From Rhizobiaceae bacterium (GTDB lineage: Bacteria; Pseudomonadota; Alphaproteobacteria; Rhizobiales; Rhizobiaceae), in assembly GCA_029212415.1 (NCBI GenBank), contig JARGOF010000044.1:1-46109 (forward strand): 46,109 nucleotides of DNA, given 5' to 3'. Of this stretch, positions 1 to 8,269 are shown one piece after another. The translations under genes and the position numbers were made by a program. Below the pieces are notes generated by a model. That model had not been told where the DNA came from, ran no database searches, and saw nothing but the letters and a program-made list of their open reading frames with translations. Each line of letters starts with the position of its first letter. Positions within the stretch are counted from its first letter, which is position 1.

Positions 1-1
1 C

Positions 2-790
2 GGCATGAGCCTCAATGAATTCCGCCGCATCGTGAACATGGTGCAGAAGGGTGAGCGCGAGGCGCGCATTGCCAAGAAGGAAATGGTCGAGGCGAACCTG
101 CGCCTGGTGATCTCCATCGCCAAGAAATACACCAATCGCGGCCTGCAATTCCTCGACCTCATTCAGGAAGGCAATATCGGCCTGATGAAGGCGGTCGATA
201 AATTTGAGTATCGTCGCGGTTACAAATTCAGCACCTATGCGACCTGGTGGATCCGGCAGGCGATCACCCGCTCGATCGCGGATCAGGCGCGCACCATCCG
301 TATTCCGGTGCACATGATCGAAACGATCAACAAGATCGTGCGCACCTCGCGCCAGATGCTGCACGAGATTGGCCGCGAGCCGACACCGGAAGAACTGTCG
401 GAAAAACTTGCCATGCCACTGGAAAAAGTGCGCAAGGTGCTGAAGATCGCCAAGGAGCCGATCAGCCTTGAAACACCCGTGGGTGACGAGGAAGATTCGC
501 ATCTGGGTGACTTCATCGAGGACAAGAACGCGATCCTGCCGATCGATGCGGCCATTCAGGCCAATTTGCGCGAAACCACGACGCGGGTGCTGGCCTCTCT
601 CACACCACGTGAAGAGCGTGTCCTGCGCATGCGCTTCGGCATCGGCATGAATACCGACCACACGTTGGAAGAGGTCGGTCAGCAATTCTCGGTGACGCGT
701 GAACGTATTCGCCAGATCGAGGCCAAGGCCTTGCGCAAGCTGAAACATCCGAGCCGCTCGCGCAAGCTGCGCAGCTTCCTCGACAGCTGA
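2..790 (+). CDS. rpoD: RNA polymerase primary sigma factor RpoD, C-terminal part (5' end outside window)
   Basis: The frame is already open at the window edge, so the protein begins upstream; the ATG at position 5 is an internal Met. About 262 residues are visible. They cover sigma region 2 (the -10 recognising helix with [18 protein letters not shown]), region 3, and region 4 with the [23 protein letters not shown]. The end [15 protein letters not shown] is typical of rhizobial RpoD. Regions 2 to 4 of a group 1 sigma factor direct housekeeping transcription by binding -10 and -35 elements. A strong intrinsic terminator follows 60 bp after the stop. The length of continuous region 2-4 homology and the RpoD-type ending argue against RpoH. 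Confidence 0.96.
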   Translation, partial: GMSLNEFRRIVNMVQKGEREARIAKKEMVEANLRLVISIAKKYTNRGLQFLDLIQEGNIGLMKAVDKFEYRRGYKFSTYATWWIRQAITRSIADQARTIRIPVHMIETINKIVRTSRQMLHEIGREPTPEELSEKLAMPLEKVRKVLKIAKEPISLETPVGDEEDSHLGDFIEDKNAILPIDAAIQANLRETTTRVLASLTPREERVLRMRFGIGMNTDHTLEEVGQQFSVTRERIRQIEAKALRKLKHPSRSRKLRSFLDS

Positions 791-851
791 TTGTTCAATG
801 CCACCCGCTCGGAAATGGCGGGGCGGCATTCGAGCCGGGAATTTGAGAACA

Positions 852-893
852 AAGGGCGTATCAATCTGTTCAATTGGACAGGGATACGCCCTT
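852..893 (+). terminator. Intrinsic terminator of rpoD
   Basis: An 11-bp perfect stem (AAGGGCGTATC at 852-862 with GATACGCCCTT at 883-893) encloses a 20-nt loop and runs into a T stretch (TTTTT to 896). It lies 60 bp after the rpoD stop codon and is a good Rho-independent terminator. Confidence 0.88.
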
Positions 894-958
894 TTTGATG
901 GGTGCCCTGTCTATAGGTGCCAGGCGCACCCGGTTCCGGCTTCTGCGAAAGGGCTTTT

Positions 959-1366
959 GTGCAAACCAGACTGAACATTCAAACGGCGGGGCAGGGGCTC
1001 TATGAAATCACCCGGGAGGTGGCGCGTTTTGTCGATACGGCCGGTGTTAATATTGGCTTGCTGACCCTTTTTGTGCGCCACACCTCCTGCTCCCTGCTGA
1101 TTCAGGAAAATGCCGATCCGGATGTGCAGCGCGACCTGTTGGGGTTTTTTGCCCGCACCGTGCCCGAAAACATGCCGTGGCTTACCCATACGCTGGAGGG
1201 GCCCGATGACATGCCGGCGCATATCAAGGCGGCGTTGACGCAGGTCAGCCTCAGCGTGCCGATATCGCAGGGTGCCATGGTGCTGGGCACCTGGCAGGGC
1301 ATCTATCTGTTCGAACACCGCAGGGCGCCCCACAGAAGGGAGGTCGTGTTGCATGTCTCACCCTGA
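959..1366 (+). CDS. YjbQ / UPF0047 family protein (secondary thiamine-phosphate synthase fold)
   Basis: The 135-aa product matches the YjbQ family over its whole length. It shows the family core VNIGLLTLFVRHTSCSLLIQEN near residues 25-45, then NADPDV, EGPDDMPAHIK and the C-terminal GTWQGIYLFEHR. YjbQ proteins are small trimeric cytoplasmic proteins; a weak thiamine-phosphate synthase activity is reported for the E. coli member, but the physiological role is uncertain. I choose GTG at 959 because AAAGGG sits 8 nt upstream and the length then equals the family; an in-frame GTG at 917 would add an unconserved extension. The 3' end overlaps the next gene by 14 bp, so the two are probably co-translated. 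Confidence 0.9.
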   Translation: MQTRLNIQTAGQGLYEITREVARFVDTAGVNIGLLTLFVRHTSCSLLIQENADPDVQRDLLGFFARTVPENMPWLTHTLEGPDDMPAHIKAALTQVSLSVPISQGAMVLGTWQGIYLFEHRRAPHRREVVLHVSP

Positions 1367-2030
1367 CACAGATCGGCCCCTTGGCGATGACCACGTGCTC
1401 TATTCCTTTCGGCGCTGCCCCTACGCCATGCGGGCACGTCTGGCGGTGCAGTCCAGCCGGACAAGGGTTATCTTGCGCGAGGTCGTGCTGCGCGACAAGC
1501 CGGAAGCCTTTCTGGCCGTTTCGCCATCGGCCACGGTCCCGGCGCTGGTGACGGGCAGCGGCAAGGTGCTGGATGAAAGTCTCGACATCATGCTGTGGTC
1601 GCTGGAAAACAATGATCCGGAGCGCTGGCTGGCGCCGGAAAATGGCACGTTGAACGACATGCTGGAACTGATCCGTGCCATCGATGGTCCGTTCAAGACC
1701 AGTCTGGACCTCTACAAGTACCACACCCGCCATCCACAGGTTGATCCGCTGGCTGAGCGCCAGACGGCAGGTGAATTCCTGTTCGCACTGGATCATCGCC
1801 TCAGCCAGACGAAATATCTGTTCGGCGCCGGGCCAAGCCTTGCGGATATGGCCATAGCGCCCTTTGTCAGGCAATTTGCCAATGTGGACCGGGACTGGTT
1901 TGACGCCATGGGCTGGACCAGCCTTTCCAGATGGCTGGTGGCGTTTCAAAATTCCGAACGGTTTGCCGCAATCATGGAAAAATATCCCAAATGGGTGCCG
2001 GGTGATCCGCCGGTCCTGTTTGGCGCTTAA
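1353..2030 (+). CDS. Glutathione S-transferase family protein
   Basis: The 225-aa product has an N-terminal thioredoxin-like domain with YSFRRCPYAMRARLA (residues about 13-27; the Cys-Pro-Tyr-Ala motif can serve as the glutathione-contacting or redox site) and the cis-Pro segment ATVPALV, followed by an all-helical C-terminal domain with the GST N-capping region SLADMAIAPFVRQF. It is a cytoplasmic GST-fold protein that probably conjugates or reduces with glutathione; the substrate is not evident. The start ATG lies inside the end of the yjbQ-like gene. I see no terminator immediately downstream. Confidence 0.9.
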   Translation: MSHPDTDRPLGDDHVLYSFRRCPYAMRARLAVQSSRTRVILREVVLRDKPEAFLAVSPSATVPALVTGSGKVLDESLDIMLWSLENNDPERWLAPENGTLNDMLELIRAIDGPFKTSLDLYKYHTRHPQVDPLAERQTAGEFLFALDHRLSQTKYLFGAGPSLADMAIAPFVRQFANVDRDWFDAMGWTSLSRWLVAFQNSERFAAIMEKYPKWVPGDPPVLFGA

Positions 2031-2347
2031 AGCATTCTTGCCCTGTCATGGGCGATGCGCTTTTGTTGGCCCTGGCGTTGGAACGCGCCAGACGCAAAGA
2101 ACTTCATAAAACTTGCACAGGGCGATATTTGTGGGGCAGAAAGAGGCAAAGCGGAGAGCTCTGATGCCGTCGAACCCGAACGAAATCCAACATCTCATTG
2201 GTGATCTGCAGATGAATGCCATGGGCAGGGTTTCTTTAGCGAAAACCAACCATCTGGGCGTTAAATGCGCCGCCTTGCCATCGCGATGACACGGTGCTCT
2301 GCCATGAACGACCAGCGAACACGCCTAAGATGACAAAGGAATTGCCC
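2031..2347. other. Intergenic stretch, no gene seen
   Basis: I see no convincing coding region. A small hairpin (CTGGCG at 2072-2077 with CGCCAG at 2086-2091) may mark the end of the GST transcript, but no T run follows it. Confidence 0.5.
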
Positions 2348-2770
2348 GTGCCAGAGCGTACCAGAACACTGATTTCCGATTATCTCGAAGCCTTCAATGC
2401 CGGCAGCAGCGAGGCGATGGTGGCCCTGCTGCATGAGGATGTCGTGCATGACATCAACCAGGGCGGGCGCGAAATCGGCCGTGAAAAATTCCGCTGGTTC
2501 AATGCCATGATGGCGCAACACTATCGCGAAGAACTGAGCGATATCGTCATCATGGTGTCAGCCGATGGTCATCATGGCGCGGCTGAATTTACCGTCAAGG
2601 GCACCTATCTGAAAACCGCCGAAGGCCTGCCCGCCGCGCGCGGCCAGACCTATTCTCTGACAGCCGGCATCTTTTTCGAGGTCGATGACGGCCAGATCAG
2701 CCGGGTGACGACCTGCTACAATCTGCAGGACTGGATCGCCCAGATCGAGAAAGACGGGCGCGATGGCTGA
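2348..2770 (+). CDS. SnoaL-like / ketosteroid isomerase-related protein
   Basis: The roughly 140-aa product fits the NTF2-like fold of SnoaL-type proteins. It has a first helix with LISDYLEAFNAG, then MVALLHEDVVHDINQGG, GREKFRWFNAMMAQHYRE, and strands ending in FFEVDDGQISRVTTCYNLQDW. Members of this group are steroid-isomerase-related proteins of mostly unknown substrate. I prefer the GTG at 2348 because AAAGGA lies 8 nt before it; an in-frame ATG at 2330 would add six residues but has no clear ribosome binding site. The stop overlaps the start of the acetyltransferase by 8 bp, which makes a two-gene operon. Confidence 0.83.
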   Translation: MPERTRTLISDYLEAFNAGSSEAMVALLHEDVVHDINQGGREIGREKFRWFNAMMAQHYREELSDIVIMVSADGHHGAAEFTVKGTYLKTAEGLPAARGQTYSLTAGIFFEVDDGQISRVTTCYNLQDWIAQIEKDGRDG

Positions 2771-3353
2771 TATCCGCCTGCGCCGGCTGCAAGGCGCCCT
2801 GCTGCAGGATGCGCTTGAGGACCTGGCCAGCCTGCGCCTGACCGTGTTTCGTGAATGGCCCTATCTCTATGATGGGGACGCCCGTTATGAGCGGGACTAT
2901 ATCGGCAGGTTTGCCGCATCGCCGGGCGCTGTCATCATCGGCGCCTATCAGGGCGATCAGATGGTGGGGGCTGCCACCGGCGCGCCGCTGAAGGATCATT
3001 TCGACGAATTTGCCGCGCCGCTGGTGGAGGCAGGCTACCGTGCTGAGGATCTGTTCTATTTTGGCGAATCGGTGCTTCTTGAGACTTTTCGCGGTCGCGG
3101 CATTGGCGTTGGCTTCTTTATCGAGCGGGAGAAGGCAGCGCTTGAAGCGGGATTCGACAGGGTCGTCTTTTGCAGCGTGATCCGCCCCCCGGACCACCCG
3201 ATGCGCCCGCACGATTATGTGCCGCTCGATTCCTTCTGGCGCCGTCGCGGCTACCGGCCGCTGCAGGGCGTGATCGCCCAATTTCCCTGGAAAGACATCG
3301 GCGCGCCGGGCGAAACACAAAAACCCATGCAGTTCTGGATGAAAAGTATTTAA
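2763..3353 (+). CDS. GNAT family N-acetyltransferase
   Basis: The 196-aa protein has the GNAT acetyl-CoA binding loop in LLETFRGRGIGVGFFIEREKAA (residues about 102-123, core R-G-R-G-I-G) followed by the strand FDRVVFCSVIRP. It should transfer an acetyl group from acetyl-CoA to an amine; the substrate cannot be read. The late YVPLDSFWRRRGY segment is the usual GNAT C-terminal feature. It starts inside the preceding gene (8-bp overlap) and is followed by an AT-rich region with no terminator that I would call strong. Confidence 0.9.
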   Translation: MADIRLRRLQGALLQDALEDLASLRLTVFREWPYLYDGDARYERDYIGRFAASPGAVIIGAYQGDQMVGAATGAPLKDHFDEFAAPLVEAGYRAEDLFYFGESVLLETFRGRGIGVGFFIEREKAALEAGFDRVVFCSVIRPPDHPMRPHDYVPLDSFWRRRGYRPLQGVIAQFPWKDIGAPGETQKPMQFWMKSI

Positions 3354-3499
3354 AAATAATACCAATAAAACAACAGGATAGATATTTTTCTATCCGCATG
3401 AACGGTAGATGAACGGGCGGTTTCAATTCGGTTCAGCCGCATCCTCCTAAGGTCAGTCCATCGCAATCAGGCGATGAAAGAGCCACAAAGGAGAGCACA

Positions 3500-3865
3500 A
3501 TGTTCACACAGATCATCAAGACAACAGCACTCATCGCCATGGTTGCCGTCGGCACCGCAGGCGTTTCCGCAACACAGGCATCCGCCGCCAATGTCGGCAT
3601 CGAATTTCAGATCGGCGGCTTTGGTAACGGCCACGGCCACGGCCCGCGCTGGGGACATGGTCACAATCGCGGCCCGAATTGGGGCAACCGTGGGTTCTGC
3701 CGGCCACAGCGCGCCGTGAGAAAAGCCAGCAATATGGGGGTTCGTCACCCACGCGTCATACGCGCCAACAATCAGCGTGTTGTCGTCAAGGGCTGGAAAC
3801 GTGGCAATCCGACACGGGTGATCTTTGCCAATCGCCAGCATTGCCCGGTGATCGCCCGACGCTAG
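3500..3865 (+). CDS. Small secreted His/Gly/Arg-rich protein of unknown function
   Basis: The 121-aa product begins with a clear signal peptide (ATALIAMVAVGTAG-type hydrophobic core, cleavage probably after ATQASA). The mature part opens with a Gly/His/Asn-rich segment containing GHGHGP and RWGHGHNRGPNWGNRG, then a basic C-terminal half with two Cys (FCRPQ and QHCPV) that could pair. It should be periplasmic or exported. The His-rich stretch could bind metal, but that is inference. A good AAAGGAG site lies 8-9 nt before the ATG. I do not recognise a named family, though similar short secreted proteins occur in rhizobia. Confidence 0.8.
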   Translation: MFTQIIKTTALIAMVAVGTAGVSATQASAANVGIEFQIGGFGNGHGHGPRWGHGHNRGPNWGNRGFCRPQRAVRKASNMGVRHPRVIRANNQRVVVKGWKRGNPTRVIFANRQHCPVIARR

Positions 3866-3891
3866 ACCCACCATCGACATCGCACAGCACG

Positions 3892-3931
3892 TCCCGGCCA
3901 GGAGCCCTGCAACAGCAGGGTCCAGCCGGGA
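3892..3931. terminator. Hairpin between convergent genes (possible shared terminator)
   Basis: Nested stems are present: TCCCGGC (3892-3898) with GCCGGGA (3925-3931), and inside it CCCTGC (3905-3910) with GCAGGG (3915-3920). It lies between the stops of two converging genes. The T run after it is weak, so terminator function is inferred from position and stem strength. Confidence 0.6.
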
Positions 3932-3946
3932 TTTGTGTCTTGTGCT

Positions 3947-4684
3947 CTATTGCGCCAGTTCAAATGTCACATTCACGCTGACACGATACTGGTTTTCGCC
4001 TGATGCCACAGGCACGGAGGCATCAGCAGACATTTTCATCGCCATTTCGGCGCGCATCATCGGCACCGGCGATGAATTGTTGCGCTGTTCATTGATTTCG
4101 GCGATGCGTCCGAGGCCAACGCCGGCGGCCTGTGTCAGGGTCTGCGCCTTGTCGATGGCATCCTTCATGGCCTGTTTGCGCGCCTCGGTGATGGCCGCTG
4201 AAGGGTCGTCGTTGGTGAACTGGATCTGGCCGCCCTGGTTGGCGCCGAGGGTGACGGATTTGTCCAGAATGGCGCCCAGCTTGTCGAGATCGCGGATACG
4301 GATGGTCAGCGAGTTGAACACGCGGTAGCCGGTGATCTTCGGCGTGACCGGTTCATTGCCATTGTTCTTGGGGTAGAAATATTGCGGGTCGATGGAAAAG
4401 CCGGAGGTCTGCAGGTCGCGCTCGGCAATACCGTGCTCGACCATGGAGGCCAGCACCTGTGCCATGGCCTGATTATTGGCATCCAGCGCTTCGCGCGCCG
4501 TATTCTCCTGACGCATCACCGTCATGGTGATGACAGCCATATCCGGTACAACGCTGGCCGTGCCTTCACCGGTGACCGAGATCATGCCGGGTTTTTCAGA
4601 ATTGTCGGCAAAGGCCGGGACAGGGGCCAGCGCCAGGGCCAGAACGAAGGCGATGTTGCGGTGAAAAATCATGAATGTTCCCAA
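3947..4684 (-). CDS. SIMPL domain-containing periplasmic protein (DUF541)
   Basis: The product of up to 245 aa has a signal peptide (FVLALALAPVPAFA) and then the SIMPL pattern: ISVTGEGTASVVPDMAVITM at the mature N-terminus, a helix with NNQAMAQVLASM, GIAERDLQTSGFSIDPQY, GYRVFNSLTIRIRDLDKLG, and a C-terminal GENQYRVSVNVTFEL. SIMPL/DUF541 proteins are periplasmic or outer-membrane-associated oligomers, some linked to stress resistance; the exact function here is unknown. The start could also be the in-frame ATG at 4672 (MIFHRN), which gives a more usual signal peptide. It converges with the secreted-protein gene. Confidence 0.92.
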   Translation of the reverse strand: MGTFMIFHRNIAFVLALALAPVPAFADNSEKPGMISVTGEGTASVVPDMAVITMTVMRQENTAREALDANNQAMAQVLASMVEHGIAERDLQTSGFSIDPQYFYPKNNGNEPVTPKITGYRVFNSLTIRIRDLDKLGAILDKSVTLGANQGGQIQFTNDDPSAAITEARKQAMKDAIDKAQTLTQAAGVGLGRIAEINEQRNNSSPVPMMRAEMAMKMSADASVPVASGENQYRVSVNVTFELAQ

Positions 4685-4825
4685 TCAGCTGTGAAGTTTG
4701 CCTGCACTATTTATGAACTCATTGCGGCAATGTCTTGTCGGGCGCGGAGAATTGGTCTATGCGGGTTCCGCTGGCGCAATTTTCCACCATATTGCGTTCG
4801 GATCGGCGGTTCAATCCGCCTGGTG

Positions 4826-4903
4826 GGGCCTGTAGCTCAATTTGGTTAGAGCCGGCGGCTCATAACCGCTTGGTTGGGGGTTCGAGTCCCTCCGGGCCCA
4901 CCA
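4826..4903 (+). tRNA. tRNA with anticodon CAT, probably tRNA-Ile2 (lysidine type)
   Basis: A full cloverleaf can be drawn: acceptor GGGCCTG (4826-4832) with CGGGCCC (4893-4899), D stem GCTC/GAGC, anticodon stem GGCGG/CCGCT around CTCATAA, T arm GGGGG-TTCGAGT-CCCTC, then A and encoded CCA. The anticodon CAT reads Met or, if C34 is modified to lysidine, the Ile codon AUA. The CTTGGTTG variable-region context resembles tRNA-Ile2 more than elongator tRNA-Met; the assignment is by resemblance. The prophage end lies 92 bp downstream, but no tRNA sequence is duplicated there. Confidence 0.9.
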
Positions 4904-4990
4904 ATTTTGTTTGTGTCCAAACCGGAGACGTGGGCGACGAACCGGATAAGGTTGCGCGCAGTGTCCGGCGCTTCCCGTTAGAGTGTCAAC

Positions 4991-4995
4991 CTTGG
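4991..4995. repeat. Target-site duplication, left copy (CTTGG)
   Basis: The five bases CTTGG directly precede the TG terminus of the prophage and recur directly after its CA terminus at 42595-42599. A 5-bp duplication is what Mu-type DDE transposition leaves. Confidence 0.72.
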
Positions 4996-5040
4996 TGTAG
5001 CGCGCCGGCGGGTTTTGGGGTTTTTGCCATGCGGTTTTGG
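4996..5040 (+). promoter_or_regulatory. Prophage right end (attR-type) with two transposase-binding-like repeats
   Basis: After the terminal TG the sequence contains GGTTTTGG at 5011-5018 and again at 5033-5040, exactly 22 bp apart. In Mu the right end carries two adjacent 22-bp MuA sites, so the geometry is the same. The opening TGTAGCGCGCC is also reminiscent of the Mu right end. Binding by this phage's transposase is inference. Confidence 0.6.
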
Positions 5041-5045
5041 AACAA

Positions 5046-8000
5046 TCACGGCAACGCGCAGGCAACAGTCGCGGCAATGGAATAGGCGATTTGCCGCAAT
5101 CCGTAATAGGGGCTGGTGGCTGCATCCGGGTGAACCGTGTCGGTAATCGTCTTGACCTGCTCGTCATTGACAGAGCTCAGGTCTTCAGTTGCAGAATAGG
5201 GGAAAACCCAGTCACGCGACATGGTGGCCCATGCGCCACAAATATGGATATTCGAATCTGACAGGGTCTCGATATCCGTGATGCAGTTTTCAATCCAGCT
5301 CGCCGTTTCTCCGGCCCAGCGCGTATTGCCCGAGGTTGTGGATGAGCGCGCATAGGCCGGGACAACGACGATCGGCACATCAGCGTCCCAATCGCGTATC
5401 TTGGCGATCATCAGATCAAGCCCGTCGCGCATGAATGAAAGCCGCTGCGCATCGCTGTAGGTGCTGCGATCAAGATCCAGGTCGTTGCGCTCCAGACAGA
5501 TCACAATCACATCCGGCGCGGATACGCTTCGCGACGTGATGTAATTGGCAAAATCAAAAATATAGAAATCGCCAGTCTCCGGGCTGCCATCATCAGTATA
5601 GGACGTTTCGTCCAGCGCGCCGGTAAATCGGAAACACAAATCAGGGTAATTTGTCTTGTCCGTTCCATCCGCCACCTTGAGCAGCGGGTTTTCAAATTTC
5701 GTTGTCGTGGTCCCGGCGCCAGGTATGCTGTGCGCCCCTTGGCCAGTCGAATAATTGTCCTTGCCGATGAATTTTCTATAGGACCAGTACCCCCGCGCTT
5801 CGCCAAGCAAGCTATCACTGGCGCCTGACGAATAGGTACCAACCGGGGTGACAGACGAAGCACCTTTGTCAATGAGAGCAGCCTTGATCTCGGTCATCAG
5901 CCCATCCTCGCCGATGCTGTCACCAATCTGCAATATGTTTATTGATTCGCCTGAAAGAGAAGGTGCCGTTGAGATCGCAACCGATTTCAAATAGCGTTTG
6001 TCCGGCTGATTATCATGACGAATACCAATATCAATGCTGCTTCCGAGCGCTGTTGCATCAAGCAAAAAATCGTTGTGAAATCCGATGTCCGTATCAATGT
6101 CGGTGGATTTATTTGTTCGCAGATTGCAGCCGATGCTTGAGAGCAAGGAATATTCTGTCGCCGTCAGGATAGAGGTTTTGTAGAGCCGCCGCGGCACATC
6201 AGAAAACATGTGCAACGTAGGCGGCAGCAGCAGGCGGTGGATATCTTCAGCGAACGTCATTGATGTTTCAACACTAGAGACACCTGAGCTATTGATATAA
6301 ACGATGCTGCCAGCTTCAGACAAAAGTGGGTATAGCTGCTCGCCATATATCATCGCGATGAGCGCGTGCGTCACACCATTTGGTGTACCACTGTTATACT
6401 TGAGAACAGAGACTGTGCCTGCTGACTTATCGAGAAGAACCCAGCGGAGATAAGTCGGGTTGGTGGTGTCAATCGACACATTCTGACTTGCTGTGACACT
6501 GACACTATCCGCGCCGAAAGTTGCAAAACCCGTATCGCCGGAAGTCGTGATTGTTCCGGCTTCCATGTCAATTTCAAGGTCCTGGCCCGCATAATAGATG
6601 GCCACATCAAGTTGCTGCTCGTCGTCATAGTTATAGTGGACAACGCTGTTGTCATCCTTATAGCTGATCGCAGCATTTGGCGCGGACGTATAGAGGACAC
6701 GATTATAGACATACCCGATCACCGCCGCATTCAAGGGTGGAATAACAGTACCTTGACAAGCCCCGACATTCCCTGTGGTCATATCCGCATAGATATACAA
6801 CGGCAGCGTAGCACTTGCTGCTGTGAAAGAAACAGACTGGCTTGCACCTATCGAAACAGAATATCCGTTCCATATAACCGCACCGGCTGTGCCACTCGTG
6901 GTCACAAGTTTCGTTGTGTAATCAACCAGCAATGTCTGACCTGTTTTAACATAAACGCCAACGCGCGCGTCCAGCGGCAAAGGTGCGATACGGCTCCAGG
7001 AGCCTGCACCAGATGCGCCCGATTTCTGATAAATCCCCATATAGGATTGTGTGCTGTCGGCAACCACCCATGCGGAAGCATTGGCGTCATGATCAAGGTC
7101 TGCATTGAGGTTTGAGCGGGTGTCATAGATCAGTCCACCGTTTGCGATAGCATCTGTTGCCGAGTCAGCAGCCGCATCGCGTGCCGTCTCCGCATCCGTC
7201 TTCGCCGTTTCCGCCAGAACCCGCTGCGCACTGGCCTTGGCCGAGTGGTGCAACGCCGAATAGTCCGTCGCGCCATCGCCGCCCGCCGCCTCGCTGACCG
7301 GCGTGTCCTCAGCCGCCTGTGCCCATTCCTCTGCATAGGTCTTTTCATCCGCAGCCTTGGCAGAATGATGCAACGCCGAATATTCCGTCGCGCCGTCACC
7401 GCCCGCCGCCTCGCTGACCGGCGTGTCCTCAGCCGCCTGCGCCCATTCCTCTGCCCAACCCAACACCGTTTCCAGCGTGCCAAAGGAATTGGCCCAATAC
7501 TTGGCAGACCTGTCGGTCGAGCCATCGCCACCCGCCGCCTCGCTGACCGGATCATCGCTTTGCGCCCATTCCTGCGCATAGGCCTGGGCGGCTTCACAGG
7601 CCGTTTGAATGGCGCTCGTGGCCTGGTCGGAGAGCATTTGAAACCAGGCGCCGGAGTTGGTGATCTGGCCGATCACGGGCATTCCGGCGGCCAGGGCGCC
7701 GATCGCAGGTGGATTGCCGGAGGCCGTCTTGATGGTCAGCGCCGTGCCGTCATTGAAGGCGACTGTCACCGTGCCGCTGGTGTTGGTTATCGGCACCAGG
7801 AAGGTGACCATCTGGCCGCCGTCATCGGAGACCGCGTAATCGGTCTCGATGGTGATGGCGTTGGCGGCGCTGCCCGTGTTGCCCACCTCGTGAATGACAG
7901 GTTCCAGCAAGGCCGCCAGGCGGATCCAGTTTGAGGCGTAGGTTGTTGTCGATGCGCTGGCGGTGATGGCCGCGACGCGGTCGCCGAGGCGGAAGGCGAC

Positions 8001-8258
8001 GCCGTTCACCGTGCCGGCGACCGAGACGATCCAGCTCTGGCCGGCCGTGGCGGATCCGGAGCCGGGGAATGTGCCGGCGCTGGCGTCCCATTCGCCCTGC
8101 AGATCGCCGCCACCCTGCAGGGCGGTGATGTAGCTGTCGAGGGTATCGACGAAGGGGAAGATGTCGATCTGATCGGCCGCATTGAAGCCGCTGGAGGCCA
8201 CGCCGTCGGTGACATATTTGCGCCAGGCGGCGCGGCCCAAATTCTTGATCAGTCCCAT
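5046..8258 (-). CDS. Tail fibre / receptor-binding protein with C-terminal SGNH hydrolase domain
   Basis: The 1070-aa protein starts with a conserved tail-attachment region, continues through Ala-rich repeats (near residues 210-360, EEWAQAAEDTPVSEAAGGDG type) and a beta-rich middle, and ends in an SGNH/GDSL hydrolase. The signature residues are visible: LQIGDSIGEDG with Ser781, LERND with Asn925, and DTVHPD with Asp1040 and His1043. Such domains remove acetyl or other ester groups from surface polysaccharide, so the fibre may trim the host receptor. A GGAG site precedes the ATG, 11 nt after the preceding gene. The C-terminal two thirds are clearly more AT-rich than the N-terminus, which suggests an exchanged host-range module. 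It is the last gene before the prophage end. Confidence 0.88.
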   Translation of the reverse strand: MGLIKNLGRAAWRKYVTDGVASSGFNAADQIDIFPFVDTLDSYITALQGGGDLQGEWDASAGTFPGSGSATAGQSWIVSVAGTVNGVAFRLGDRVAAITASASTTTYASNWIRLAALLEPVIHEVGNTGSAANAITIETDYAVSDDGGQMVTFLVPITNTSGTVTVAFNDGTALTIKTASGNPPAIGALAAGMPVIGQITNSGAWFQMLSDQATSAIQTACEAAQAYAQEWAQSDDPVSEAAGGDGSTDRSAKYWANSFGTLETVLGWAEEWAQAAEDTPVSEAAGGDGATEYSALHHSAKAADEKTYAEEWAQAAEDTPVSEAAGGDGATDYSALHHSAKASAQRVLAETAKTDAETARDAAADSATDAIANGGLIYDTRSNLNADLDHDANASAWVVADSTQSYMGIYQKSGASGAGSWSRIAPLPLDARVGVYVKTGQTLLVDYTTKLVTTSGTAGAVIWNGYSVSIGASQSVSFTAASATLPLYIYADMTTGNVGACQGTVIPPLNAAVIGYVYNRVLYTSAPNAAISYKDDNSVVHYNYDDEQQLDVAIYYAGQDLEIDMEAGTITTSGDTGFATFGADSVSVTASQNVSIDTTNPTYLRWVLLDKSAGTVSVLKYNSGTPNGVTHALIAMIYGEQLYPLLSEAGSIVYINSSGVSSVETSMTFAEDIHRLLLPPTLHMFSDVPRRLYKTSILTATEYSLLSSIGCNLRTNKSTDIDTDIGFHNDFLLDATALGSSIDIGIRHDNQPDKRYLKSVAISTAPSLSGESINILQIGDSIGEDGLMTEIKAALIDKGASSVTPVGTYSSGASDSLLGEARGYWSYRKFIGKDNYSTGQGAHSIPGAGTTTTKFENPLLKVADGTDKTNYPDLCFRFTGALDETSYTDDGSPETGDFYIFDFANYITSRSVSAPDVIVICLERNDLDLDRSTYSDAQRLSFMRDGLDLMIAKIRDWDADVPIVVVPAYARSSTTSGNTRWAGETASWIENCITDIETLSDSNIHICGAWATMSRDWVFPYSATEDLSSVNDEQVKTITDTVHPDAATSPYYGLRQIAYSIAATVACALP
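7234..7454 (-). repeat. Two near-identical 101-bp units inside the tail-fibre gene
   Basis: Units at 7234-7334 and 7354-7454 are almost identical, and a shorter diverged relative lies at about 7517-7577. They encode repeats of the EEWAQAAEDTPVSEAAGGDG type. They keep frame, so unit number could change the shaft length by recombination. Confidence 0.88.
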
Positions 8259-8269
8259 GTCTCAGCTCC

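Noticed and set aside
4826-4903. tRNA as the phage attachment site
   Set aside because: The prophage has no site-specific integrase, ends 92 bp after the tRNA, and the far end carries no copy of the tRNA 3' part. A transposition-type 5-bp duplication explains the junctions better.
7234-7577. CRISPR-like or mobile repeat
   Set aside because: The repeats are in-frame protein repeats of the tail fibre with no spacers or cas genes nearby.
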